This document shows, piece by piece, positions 8,310 through 15,724 of a stretch of 25,828 nt of DNA. Under the pieces are notes generated by a model. That model ran no database searches and was not told the DNA's origin. It saw only the letters and a program-made list of their open reading frames with translations. The translations under genes and the position numbers were made by a program. The first letter of the stretch is position 1; each line of letters begins with the position of its first letter. The stretch comes from Betaproteobacteria bacterium (GTDB lineage Bacteria; Pseudomonadota; Gammaproteobacteria; Burkholderiales; SG8-39). The stretch spans positions 1 to 25,828 of the forward strand of contig JAAOZY010000170.1 of the NCBI GenBank assembly GCA_012274205.1, in the 5' to 3' direction.

Positions 8310-8984
8310 CTAGAGCAAATTGCGTTGATCGGCCTCGAACACCGCCTCGGTCTTCGAGTGGACTGCGAGCTTGCGATAAATGCGCTTGAGGTGTGTATGC
8401 ACCGTCTGCACCGAAATCCCCAGCAGCTCGGCAGTTTCGGCATAGGAGAACCCGCGCGCGATCATGCGCAGTATCTCGACCTCGCGCGAGGTCAATCCGT
8501 CTGAGGTGTCACTGGCCACGCCGGCGCCCGTATCCGGCGCAGGTCGCAGGCGCTTCAACACCTGGCGCGCAATGATCGGCGACAGCGGTGAGCCGCCGTT
8601 GCTCAGTTCGCGAATGTCGAGCGTGATATCGCGTGTCAGGGCGCCCTTGAGCAGAAAGCCGCGCGCCCCAGCTTCGAGCGCGGGCAGCACGTGCTCTTCG
8701 TCGCCGAAGATGCTGACCACCAGGATGTTGCAGTCCGAATAGCGGGCAGCGACAAAGCGGATGACCTCGAGCCCGGACATGTCCTGCAGGCCCAGATCGA
8801 CCAGCAGCACGTCCGGCGCCGCCTGCGCCAGCCCGGCCAAGGCTTCACGCCCCGAGGCGTACTCGGCGGCCAGGTGCAATTCCGTATGCGCCACGACAGA
8901 GGCGGCCAGCCAGGCACGCGTGTCGTCCTCGTCCTCGACGATCGCCACGGACAGAGGCATGGTCGGCGATCGATTCATGGACAT
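8310..8984 (-). CDS. NarL/FixJ-family response regulator
   Basis: A two-component response regulator of 224 residues and the partner of the adjacent kinase. Its receiver domain (about 10-125) has the acidic pair E17/D18, phospho-acceptor D63 (LLVDLGL), S91 and K113 (FLLKG). The LuxR-type helix-turn-helix is at about 160-215 (LTSREVEILRMIARG, then SVQTVHTHLKRIYRKL). Three nearby ATGs are possible (8984, 8978, 8960). I chose 8984 because AAGG lies about five bases upstream of it; a still longer frame begins at 9008. The regulator gene comes first and the kinase second, 103 bases apart with the chosen kinase start. Targets may include the lar genes downstream or the divergent lipoprotein, but no operator was identified. 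Confidence 0.88.
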   Translation of the reverse strand: MSMNRSPTMPLSVAIVEDEDDTRAWLAASVVAHTELHLAAEYASGREALAGLAQAAPDVLLVDLGLQDMSGLEVIRFVAARYSDCNILVVSIFGDEEHVLPALEAGARGFLLKGALTRDITLDIRELSNGGSPLSPIIARQVLKRLRPAPDTGAGVASDTSDGLTSREVEILRMIARGFSYAETAELLGISVQTVHTHLKRIYRKLAVHSKTEAVFEADQRNLL

Positions 8985-9295
8985 TCCGGCCTTAGCGCCA
9001 AAATCCAAATAATGAGATGGCCGAAGCTATCACATCAGCCGCAGCCAAATCCAGCTAAATGTGCACGATTTCCGCGCGCGCTCGCCGCGTGCCCAATTCT
9101 GGGTATTGCCCGCAAGGAACCCTGGCCACATAGTCGCGCCCAAGCGGTTCCGCGCCGCAAATGGGTCGCTGGGCCGGTTGATGATCATTGAGTTGCCGCG
9201 TTCATCCATTTTGCTGACGCGTTCTGCCTGATGTCCAGGTAGTGTCCGTGCTGCGCCAAATCAATTACGCAAAACTAAAACTGAGGGAGTAACAA
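8985..9295. promoter_or_regulatory. Divergent intergenic region between response regulator and lipoprotein
   Basis: This is the longest non-coding stretch in the window and must hold promoters firing both ways. It is lower in G+C toward the lipoprotein side (an A-rich patch at 9265-9280). It includes an 8-bp palindrome ATGATCAT at 9181-9188. I could not find a convincing sigma-70 pair in either direction, nor any small RNA, tRNA or conserved ORF in it. Confidence 0.4.
9283..9289 (+). promoter_or_regulatory. Shine-Dalgarno that fixes the TTG start of the lipoprotein gene
   Basis: GAGGGAG sits six bases before TTG at 9296. No ATG or GTG near it would leave the signal peptide intact, so this site decides the start. 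Confidence 0.8.
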
Positions 9296-11353
9296 TTGAA
9301 TTATTCGTTGATATCGAAGATTGCGGCTAGCCTATTGCTGGTCGGGGTGTTGGCTGGCTGCGGCAGTGATAGCACCGCTCCCGCCGCCGCACCTGTTGTA
9401 GTCGCACCCACCACCTTCACCGTCGCAGGCACCGCTGCCACCGGCGCAGCCCTGGATGGGGCGACCATCACCATCACCGGCAGCGACGGCAAGACCTACC
9501 CCGCCGCCGGCGATCCCGCGATCGTCACCGCCGCAGACGGCAGCTACTCCATTATTTTGCCGCTCACCGCCAAGCCGCCCTTCGTAGTGCAGGCGGTCCG
9601 CGCTGACATCAGCCTGGTCAGCGTCGTCGCCGAAGCCAAGGACAGCACGGCCAATGTCACTCCGGTCACCAACCTGATCGCCTCGCGCCTGTCGAGCTCG
9701 GGCGACCCGACCAAGCTGGCCGCTGAGTTCCTGGCCGACCCGACGCTGCTCGACCTGGCGAAGATCACCGCCAGCGTCGCCGAGGTCGTCAAACTGATCC
9801 AGCCGCTGATGGATGCGGTCGGCGACAGCACCAATCCCTTGAACGGCAATATCCAGGTGGCCGTTACCGCCGGCACCGGCGCGGACAAGATGCTCGATTC
9901 CCTGTCGATCAGCATCACGCCCTCGAGCGACAAGACCGTCAACATCGAAGTGTCGGTGAAGCAAAAACAAGCCGAGGGCGAGCAGCCCGTGGTAATCGCA
10001 TTCAGTGGCGGTACCGGCGTCACGGCGCCCGCAGCGACACTCCCGACAGTGGTGGCCACCGACTTGGTCGCCAGCGGCAACGCCGCCCTGATCGCCGACC
10101 TGCTACAGCGCATACAGGCTTGCTATGCCGTGCCGCTTGCCGATCGCATCGCCTCCGGCGGTAAGACTGCCGCCGACATCGTCGCGCCTGCATGCAGAAC
10201 AATTTTCTCCGGCGACGACCCCGCCAACTTCAAGAGCGGCGGCGCGATCGTCAGCGCAGCAGGCGCCTGGTCCAGCATTTTCAGCGGGATCAACCTACCA
10301 GACACCAAGGGGATCAGATTCGACAACGGTAGCTATGACTTCACCCGCGCCAACGGCGATCTGGTGATCGCGTTTCGTTCATTGAGCAGCCTGGACGCCG
10401 TGACCTACTCTACCGCCGTGGTCAGAACTGAAGGCGGCAAGCTCAAGCTGATCGGCAACCAGTACAAATACAATGGTGATGTGAACGCCTATCAGCAGTT
10501 GCGCAACTTCATCAATCAGCCGGCCGCAGACTATTACAGCACTGGCTACAACCTGACCGTCAACGCCACGGCCGACGTTGCGGACGTCGCCAAAGTCGTC
10601 GTCACCTCGCCCTCGGGTAAGACCTTGGTTTTGATGCCGAGTTCGGGTTCGAACTATTTTCCCCTGGTGAAATCCGATTCCACGATTTCCGGCACCAGCT
10701 TCCTGCGTCTGGCAAGACAATATCTCGACACCGGCAACACTGGCGATCCGGCCCTGGCCGATACCGGCGTCTTCTTCTCCCCGGATCGGTTTGATTCCGC
10801 GGCAATCCTTGCGATCCCGGCGCAAGCCAAGTGGAAATTCGATTATTATCTGAAGAGCGCTCCAACGGTGATCGACGCGACGCAGTACTTCACAACCCGC
10901 GCGCGCGCGATGACCATCGCCGAGCTGAAAGCGCAGCCGCTGGCAAACATGGTCGACGAGTTCTACGCCAGCGTTAAGTCGGAGCAGACGGTAACTACCA
11001 CTGCTGCGGGGACCTATGTCGCCGCAAACCCGGCCGACCCGGCGCAGCTCAAGTTTGACTGGGTAGTGCCGACAGGTGCGCTGGAACCGACCAGCATCCA
11101 GGTATACGGAAATTACCTGCCGACCGGAGCCACGACGCGATCCCCGTTCAACGACAAGTTGGGGGTCAAGTCCACCGCCCGCACCGGCACGATTACCTGC
11201 AGCAGCGGCGGAAGCGGCGACACGCACTGCGACAGTACTGGCAAGTATGTTGCCACCGACCGCTTCAACGGCGTGCACCTCTGGGCGAAGGACGCGACCG
11301 GGCGCGATTTCGCGCACTTCTACGCGATCTATACGGTCACGATCGTTCCCTGA
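9296..11353 (+). CDS. Uncharacterised large lipoprotein with carboxypeptidase-regulatory-like N-terminal domain
   Basis: A 685-residue secreted lipoprotein starting at TTG. The signal peptide is short and hydrophobic with lipobox LAGC, so C22 is the lipidated cysteine. An Ala/Pro/Thr linker follows, then a beta-sandwich resembling carboxypeptidase-regulatory-like repeats (about 42-120: TFTVAGTAATGAALDGATIT, later ADGSYSI). The remainder is beta-rich with no motif I recognise. Four further cysteines, two near residues 275-300 and two near residues 640-650, could form disulfides. It is transcribed alone, divergently from the two-component system, and closes with a strong hairpin terminator. Function is unknown; a surface-exposed or outer-membrane-anchored binding protein is the furthest I would go. 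Confidence 0.8.
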   Translation: MNYSLISKIAASLLLVGVLAGCGSDSTAPAAAPVVVAPTTFTVAGTAATGAALDGATITITGSDGKTYPAAGDPAIVTAADGSYSIILPLTAKPPFVVQAVRADISLVSVVAEAKDSTANVTPVTNLIASRLSSSGDPTKLAAEFLADPTLLDLAKITASVAEVVKLIQPLMDAVGDSTNPLNGNIQVAVTAGTGADKMLDSLSISITPSSDKTVNIEVSVKQKQAEGEQPVVIAFSGGTGVTAPAATLPTVVATDLVASGNAALIADLLQRIQACYAVPLADRIASGGKTAADIVAPACRTIFSGDDPANFKSGGAIVSAAGAWSSIFSGINLPDTKGIRFDNGSYDFTRANGDLVIAFRSLSSLDAVTYSTAVVRTEGGKLKLIGNQYKYNGDVNAYQQLRNFINQPAADYYSTGYNLTVNATADVADVAKVVVTSPSGKTLVLMPSSGSNYFPLVKSDSTISGTSFLRLARQYLDTGNTGDPALADTGVFFSPDRFDSAAILAIPAQAKWKFDYYLKSAPTVIDATQYFTTRARAMTIAELKAQPLANMVDEFYASVKSEQTVTTTAAGTYVAANPADPAQLKFDWVVPTGALEPTSIQVYGNYLPTGATTRSPFNDKLGVKSTARTGTITCSSGGSGDTHCDSTGKYVATDRFNGVHLWAKDATGRDFAHFYAIYTVTIVP

Positions 11354-11435
11354 TCGTACCGAGCTGACGGTTCCCGGACAGCGCCCTGACAGGCAGGTTC
11401 CGGGGATAGCCCGGACGCTCGGCAGTTGGCAAGAA

Positions 11436-11466
11436 AAGAAGGCCGTCTGATACAGACGGCCTTCTT
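11436..11466 (+). terminator. Strong intrinsic terminator, 14-bp perfect stem
   Basis: 11436-11449 pairs perfectly with 11453-11466 around a 3-base ATA loop. A pyrimidine/T-rich tail follows on the plus strand. The A-rich 5' flank (11431-11440) gives an even better T-run in the reverse direction, so it may work both ways. It ends the lipoprotein transcript 80 bases after its stop and insulates the CoA-transferase gene. Confidence 0.9.
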
Positions 11467-11565
11467 CATTTCTGCGGCTGCAAATTCGAGATCGAACCAA
11501 AACGGGCGCTTAACTCCGCCCTCCTATGAGAAAATGCGCCCTGTCGCAATCTCACCGGAACCGCA

Positions 11566-12759
11566 ATGCAATTCCCGCTGGAAGGTGTCAAGGTGCTCGA
11601 CCTGAGCCACGCGCTCGCCGGGCCGTTCTGTTCCACCATGCTCGCCGATTACGGCGCGCAGGTGATCAAGATCGAACCGCCCGGCCTGGGCGACATCGCG
11701 CGCGCCTGGGGCACACCCCTGCCGGGCGGGGAGACCGATTACTTCGTCAGCCTGCACCGCAACAAGCAGGGCATGGTGCTCGACCTGAAGAACCCCGAGG
11801 GCAAGGAGACTTTCCTGCGCCTGGTCGAGCGCTGCGACGTGGTGCTGGAGAACTACCGCGCCGGCGCGCTCGCGCGCCTGGGGCTGGACTATGAAACGGC
11901 GCGCAAGCGCAACCCCGGCATCATCTACTGCTCGATTTCAGGCTTCGGCCAGGACGGCCCCTACCGCGACCGACCGGCGCTGGACCTGATACTGCAGGCC
12001 GAGAGCGGCATGATCAGCGTCACCGGCGAGGCCGGCGGGCACGGCGCGCGCGCCGGCGTCTCCATCGCCGACCTCACCGCCGGGATGAACGCCGCGTTCG
12101 GCATCCTGCTCGCGCTGCGCGCCAAGGAAAAGAGCGGGATCGGGCAGGCGATAGACGTATCGATGATGGAAGGCCAGCTCGCGCTGCTCGGCACCATGAT
12201 TGCAAACCACTGCGCCACCGGCGAAGTCCCCGCGCCGATGGGAACAGCCTACAAGGCGCTGCTGCCTTACCAGACGTTCCAGACCAAAACGCGCGACCTG
12301 GCGCTGGCGGTGGGCAGCGAAAAACTGTGGAAGACCTTCTGCCCGGTGATCGGCTGCGCCGAACTCGCCGACGACCCGCGCTTTTGCAGCAACGGCGATC
12401 GCAACCGCAACCGCGCGGCGCTGATCGAAAAGCTTCAGCAAGTCTTCCTCAGCCGCAGTTACGAGGAGTGGGAAGCGCTGTTGAGCAAGAACGGGATTCC
12501 GGTGGGCGCGATCAACAACCTGGCGCAGGTGGTCGAGCATGCGCAGGTCAAGGCGCGCGGCTCCATCGCCGAAATCGACCATCCGCGCGCGGGGAAGCTG
12601 CGCGTCGTCGGTGTGCCGGTGCGCCTGTCCGCGACGCCGGGCGCGATACGCTCGCCCGCGCCGGCACTGGGCGAGCACACCGCCGCGGTGCTGGGCGACA
12701 TGCTCGGGATGGACGCGCGGGAAATCGACGCGCTGCGGGCCGCCGGCGCCCTGGGCTGA
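11566..12759 (+). CDS. CaiB/BaiF family (class III) CoA-transferase
   Basis: A 397-residue family III CoA-transferase, which moves CoA between carboxylic acids through an aspartyl-CoA thioester. The N-terminus LEGVKVLDLSHALAGPFCSTMLADYGA is diagnostic in composition. It is followed by ENYRAG (95-100), the SISGFGQDGPYRDRP segment (123-137) and D140 in ALDLILQAESG, the expected catalytic aspartate. Length is normal for the family. ATG 11566 directly precedes the conserved N-terminus; no strong Shine-Dalgarno is visible. It stands alone between a terminator and an intergenic hairpin region, so the acid substrate cannot be inferred from neighbours. Confidence 0.9.
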   Translation: MQFPLEGVKVLDLSHALAGPFCSTMLADYGAQVIKIEPPGLGDIARAWGTPLPGGETDYFVSLHRNKQGMVLDLKNPEGKETFLRLVERCDVVLENYRAGALARLGLDYETARKRNPGIIYCSISGFGQDGPYRDRPALDLILQAESGMISVTGEAGGHGARAGVSIADLTAGMNAAFGILLALRAKEKSGIGQAIDVSMMEGQLALLGTMIANHCATGEVPAPMGTAYKALLPYQTFQTKTRDLALAVGSEKLWKTFCPVIGCAELADDPRFCSNGDRNRNRAALIEKLQQVFLSRSYEEWEALLSKNGIPVGAINNLAQVVEHAQVKARGSIAEIDHPRAGKLRVVGVPVRLSATPGAIRSPAPALGEHTAAVLGDMLGMDAREIDALRAAGALG

Positions 12760-12785
12760 TCCGCCGATCAGGGTTCGTTTCGAAA

Positions 12786-12831
12786 TGAGGGGATACGCCC
12801 GAAGAAAGTCCCCTTGGGGGACATCCCCTCA
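12786..12831. repeat. Nested inverted repeats (stem within a stem) in an intergenic gap
   Basis: An outer 9-bp stem (12786-12794 with 12823-12831) encloses an inner 6-bp stem (12808-12813 with 12817-12822). The fragment TCCCCT recurs just downstream at 12835-12840. It lies between the convergent CoA-transferase and cytochrome genes and has the look of a REP-like or terminator-associated element. No further copy was noticed in this window. Confidence 0.6.
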
Positions 12832-12847
12832 TGCTCCCCTAAATCGG

Positions 12848-12874
12848 GGCCATTTCGGTAACGCTGAAATGGCC
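12848..12874. terminator. Hairpin between convergent genes, possible bidirectional terminator
   Basis: A 9-bp perfect stem (12848-12856 with 12866-12874), extendable inward by two weak pairs, is located three bases beyond the cytochrome stop and after the CoA-transferase gene. There is no proper T-tract on either side, so efficiency as an intrinsic terminator is doubtful. Confidence 0.5.
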
Positions 12875-12876
12875 TC

Positions 12877-13257
12877 CTAGTTGTTCTTCGCGCCCTCGTT
12901 CACCCAGGTCTTGAGCGTCTCGATGTCCTTGTCCGGCAGCTTCGCCCGGCCGTGCGGCATGCGGATCGACGCGTGCGCGCGCCCTTCCACCAGCACGTTG
13001 AGCGTACTCGACAAGGCATCGCCCGGCTTGATCAGCGGCCCGAACTTGCCGCCCCGCATCAGGCTTTCATAACTGGTGGTGTCCAGCCCGCTCGCGACAA
13101 ATCCCTCCTTGCCGGGCGCGTGGCATTCGGAGCAGTTCTTCGCCAATATCGGCTGCACATCCTTGCTGTAACTCGCGCCCGAGGGCGCGCATCCGGCCGC
13201 CGCAAGCGCCGCCGCCACGACCGCGCATCCCGACAGTGCCTTGAACCGGGAATTCAT
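12877..13257 (-). CDS. Small lipoprotein c-type cytochrome (Planctomycete-type cytochrome c domain)
   Basis: A 126-residue monohaem cytochrome c anchored as a lipoprotein. The signal peptide ends in a lipobox with C23 (AAAGC). The haem-binding CSECH is at residues 42-46, and the methionine in SIRMPHG near residue 99 is the likely sixth iron ligand. The pattern YSKDVQPILAKNCSECH, with SLMRGG and LIKPGD later, is typical of the cytochrome domains first defined in planctomycetes. An excellent Shine-Dalgarno (AAGGAGAA, plus-strand 13262-13269) precedes the ATG. It is downstream of the cyclase gene on the same strand, 148 bases away, and probably has its own transcript. Likely role: periplasmic electron transfer; partner unknown. 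Confidence 0.88.
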   Translation of the reverse strand: MNSRFKALSGCAVVAAALAAAGCAPSGASYSKDVQPILAKNCSECHAPGKEGFVASGLDTTSYESLMRGGKFGPLIKPGDALSSTLNVLVEGRAHASIRMPHGRAKLPDKDIETLKTWVNEGAKNN

Positions 13258-13405
13258 GAATTTCTCCTTGTTGCTGACTATCGGAATCTACCGCAGAGCA
13301 GCCCTTAAGGCAATCAAGCCTCGATGCCGAAGGCGCGCTTCATGCCGCGCAAGCCTTCCTGGTGCACGCTCCACAGGCGCCCGCCGCTCACCCCACCGTC
13401 GGCCC

Positions 13406-15724
13406 CTACTTGCTCTCCATCACCCACGCGCCGTTCCAGTCGTCGCCGGGCGGCTGTTCGGCCAGGTGGCGGCTGCGCTCGATATAGAGCCTCGCAGCCT
13501 TGTCCGCCGGGTTCATCTCCAGCACCTGCGAAAACTGCTTCACCGCATCGTTCCACCTGCGCTGCCGGTATTTCGCGAGCCCGTCGCGGAAGCAGCCCAG
13601 CGCGTCGACCAGCTGCGGATAGGTCTCCTCGGTGTGGTAGTCGAGAATTTCGTAGATCGCGACCGGCTGGGTCTTGCCCTTCACCACCACCAGGTCCATT
13701 TCGCGCGTGCGGTAGGTGCCGCGCAACTTGGCGTAGGTAAACTCGCTCACCAGGATGTGGGAGCCGTACTGCTTGCACGCCGACTCCAGGCGCGAGGCGA
13801 GGTTCACGCCGTCGCCGATAATGGTGAAATCCATGCGCTTCTTCGAGCCGATGTTGCCCGACACCACCATGTCGGTGTTCAGGCCGACGCCCATGTCCAC
13901 CGGCATCTTGCCCTCGGCAACGCGCTGTGCGTTCCAGTTCTTGAGCTCGCGCAGCATGGCGATCGCAGCGCGCACCGCCCGGTCCGCGTCGTCCTCGTGC
14001 GCGATCGGTATGCCGAACGCCGCCATGATGGCGTCGCCGATGAACTTGTCGAGCATGCCGGCCTCGTGCTGGATGCAGTCGACCATGAGGGTGAAGTATT
14101 CGTTCAGCAGCGCCACCGTGCCCTGTGCACCGAGCTGTTCGGTGATCGTGGTGAAGCCGCGGATGTCCGAGAACAGCACCGTCGCCGGAACGCTCTGGCC
14201 GCCGAGCAGATCGGCGCCGCTCGCCACCAGCCGGTCGGCGATGCCCGGGTCCATGTAACGCGACATGGTCGACTTCATGCGCTTCTCGCTGCTGATGTCC
14301 TCGATCAGCAGCATCGAGCCCAGGTGCTTCTTGTCCATGCCCGACAGCGGCAGGATGGTGACGTTGGCAGAGACCTTCTCGCCCTCGACCGTGAGCTCCG
14401 CATCCATGAGCATGTCGGCGGCGCCGGATTCGTCCACCTGCTTCAGCCGCTCCAGCACCCAGGCGTTATCGCCGGCGAAGAACTCCGCCACCGGCAGCTG
14501 CAGGATGTTCTCCGGCCGCACTTTGAGTATCTTCAGCCCGGCGGCGTTGCAGGTTGCGATCCTGCCGCCGTCGTCCAGCGTAAGGACGGCGTTGGACATC
14601 GACTCCAGCATCGCCTCGTTGTAGTTCTTCATGTTGTGCACGTCGGCGAACAGCTTGGCGTTCTCGAGCGCGATCGAAATCTGCGCGGTAAAAGCGCGCA
14701 GCCGCGACTCGTCCTCGCCGGTGAACGGCCCGCCGTGCTTGTTCAGCACCTGCGTGACGCCGATGGTCTTGCCGTGCTTGTTGACGATCGGCACGCACAG
14801 GATCGAGCGCGTGAAGAAACCCGTCTTCTTGTCGAACGCCGGATTGAAGCGCAGGTCGGCGTAGGCGTAGGGTATGTTGATCGCCTTGCTGCTGGTAAAC
14901 ACCGCCCCTGCGATGCCCAGATGGTTGGGCAGCCGGATCTGCACCGATTCCAGCCCCTGCCCCACCTCGGACCACAGCTCCCCGGTCTTTTCGTCGTTGA
15001 GGAACAGCGTGGAGCGCTCGGCGTTGAGCATGCGCGTCGCCTCGCCCATCACCTTTTGCAGCAGCGAGCCGAGCTTGATGTCGGCGGTCATCTCCGACAC
15101 CACATCGACGAACTCCATTTCCTGCTTGCGCACCGCCTTCATGCGCTCGATGAACACCGCGCCCTGCAGCGCCAGCGTGCCCTGCGTGGTCATCGCCTCG
15201 AGCACCGCCAGGTCGCGCTTGGAGAAGTCGCCCCGCCTCTTGTTCAGGGTCTGCGCCACGCCGATGATTTCACCCTTTACCGTGCGGATCGGCGTGCACA
15301 GGATGTTGCGCGTGACGAAACCGGTCTGCTCGTCGACGGAGCGGTTGAAGCGCGGGTCGGAATACGCGTCCTTGATCAATACCGATTCGCCGGAGGTGAA
15401 CACGTAGCCGGCGATGCCGCTCGAATTGAGGATGCGGATCTCGTGCTTGATATTGCCCTGCGCCACGCGCGAATACAGCTCGTTGGTCTCCGCGTCGTTG
15501 AGGAACAGCGTGCCACGCTCGGCGTCGAGTTCCGCCGTGGTCATCTCGACCAGCGTGCGCAGCACCTCGTCGAGCGTGTCGTGCGCCGCCATCCGGCGCG
15601 AAACCTCGAGCAGGAGTTCGACCAGCTTCAGCCGCCCGCGCACCGCCGGGCTGGCGCTTTTCCTGGCTGGCCGGCGCGCCGCGCGCAGGCGCGTGATTTC
15701 AGTATCCGGTTTGGGTTGGTTCAT
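13406..15724 (-). CDS. GAF-GAF-PAS class III adenylate cyclase with C-terminal TPR (CyaB1-like)
   Basis: A 772-residue soluble cyclase. Domains in order: GAF-A (about 50-190), GAF-B (about 215-355), PAS (about 370-480), class III cyclase (about 510-695), TPR-like helices (about 705-755). Metal aspartates D520 (LFSDIRGF) and D564 (FIGDAIMAAFG) and transition-state N641/R645 (GVNLASRLE) are intact. Base-selecting K560 and T634 are the Lys/Thr pair of class IIIb adenylate cyclases. GAF-B carries a complete NKFDE motif (N328, K329, F334, D338, E339), the mark of cyclic-nucleotide-binding GAF domains; GAF-A has it except for the final Glu (Leu). The order matches Anabaena CyaB1, which is activated by its own product cAMP. 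ATG 15724 overlaps the upstream gene's stop as ATGA, so the two are coupled. Confidence 0.92.
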   Translation of the reverse strand: MNQPKPDTEITRLRAARRPARKSASPAVRGRLKLVELLLEVSRRMAAHDTLDEVLRTLVEMTTAELDAERGTLFLNDAETNELYSRVAQGNIKHEIRILNSSGIAGYVFTSGESVLIKDAYSDPRFNRSVDEQTGFVTRNILCTPIRTVKGEIIGVAQTLNKRRGDFSKRDLAVLEAMTTQGTLALQGAVFIERMKAVRKQEMEFVDVVSEMTADIKLGSLLQKVMGEATRMLNAERSTLFLNDEKTGELWSEVGQGLESVQIRLPNHLGIAGAVFTSSKAINIPYAYADLRFNPAFDKKTGFFTRSILCVPIVNKHGKTIGVTQVLNKHGGPFTGEDESRLRAFTAQISIALENAKLFADVHNMKNYNEAMLESMSNAVLTLDDGGRIATCNAAGLKILKVRPENILQLPVAEFFAGDNAWVLERLKQVDESGAADMLMDAELTVEGEKVSANVTILPLSGMDKKHLGSMLLIEDISSEKRMKSTMSRYMDPGIADRLVASGADLLGGQSVPATVLFSDIRGFTTITEQLGAQGTVALLNEYFTLMVDCIQHEAGMLDKFIGDAIMAAFGIPIAHEDDADRAVRAAIAMLRELKNWNAQRVAEGKMPVDMGVGLNTDMVVSGNIGSKKRMDFTIIGDGVNLASRLESACKQYGSHILVSEFTYAKLRGTYRTREMDLVVVKGKTQPVAIYEILDYHTEETYPQLVDALGCFRDGLAKYRQRRWNDAVKQFSQVLEMNPADKAARLYIERSRHLAEQPPGDDWNGAWVMESK

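Noticed and set aside
12786..12874. CRISPR-like array
   Set aside because: There are inverted repeats but no regularly spaced direct repeats with unique spacers.
13251..13262. A 12-base palindrome across the cytochrome start codon
   Set aside because: Short, built from two EcoRI-like halves around the ATG, and easily due to chance; nothing else points to an operator.
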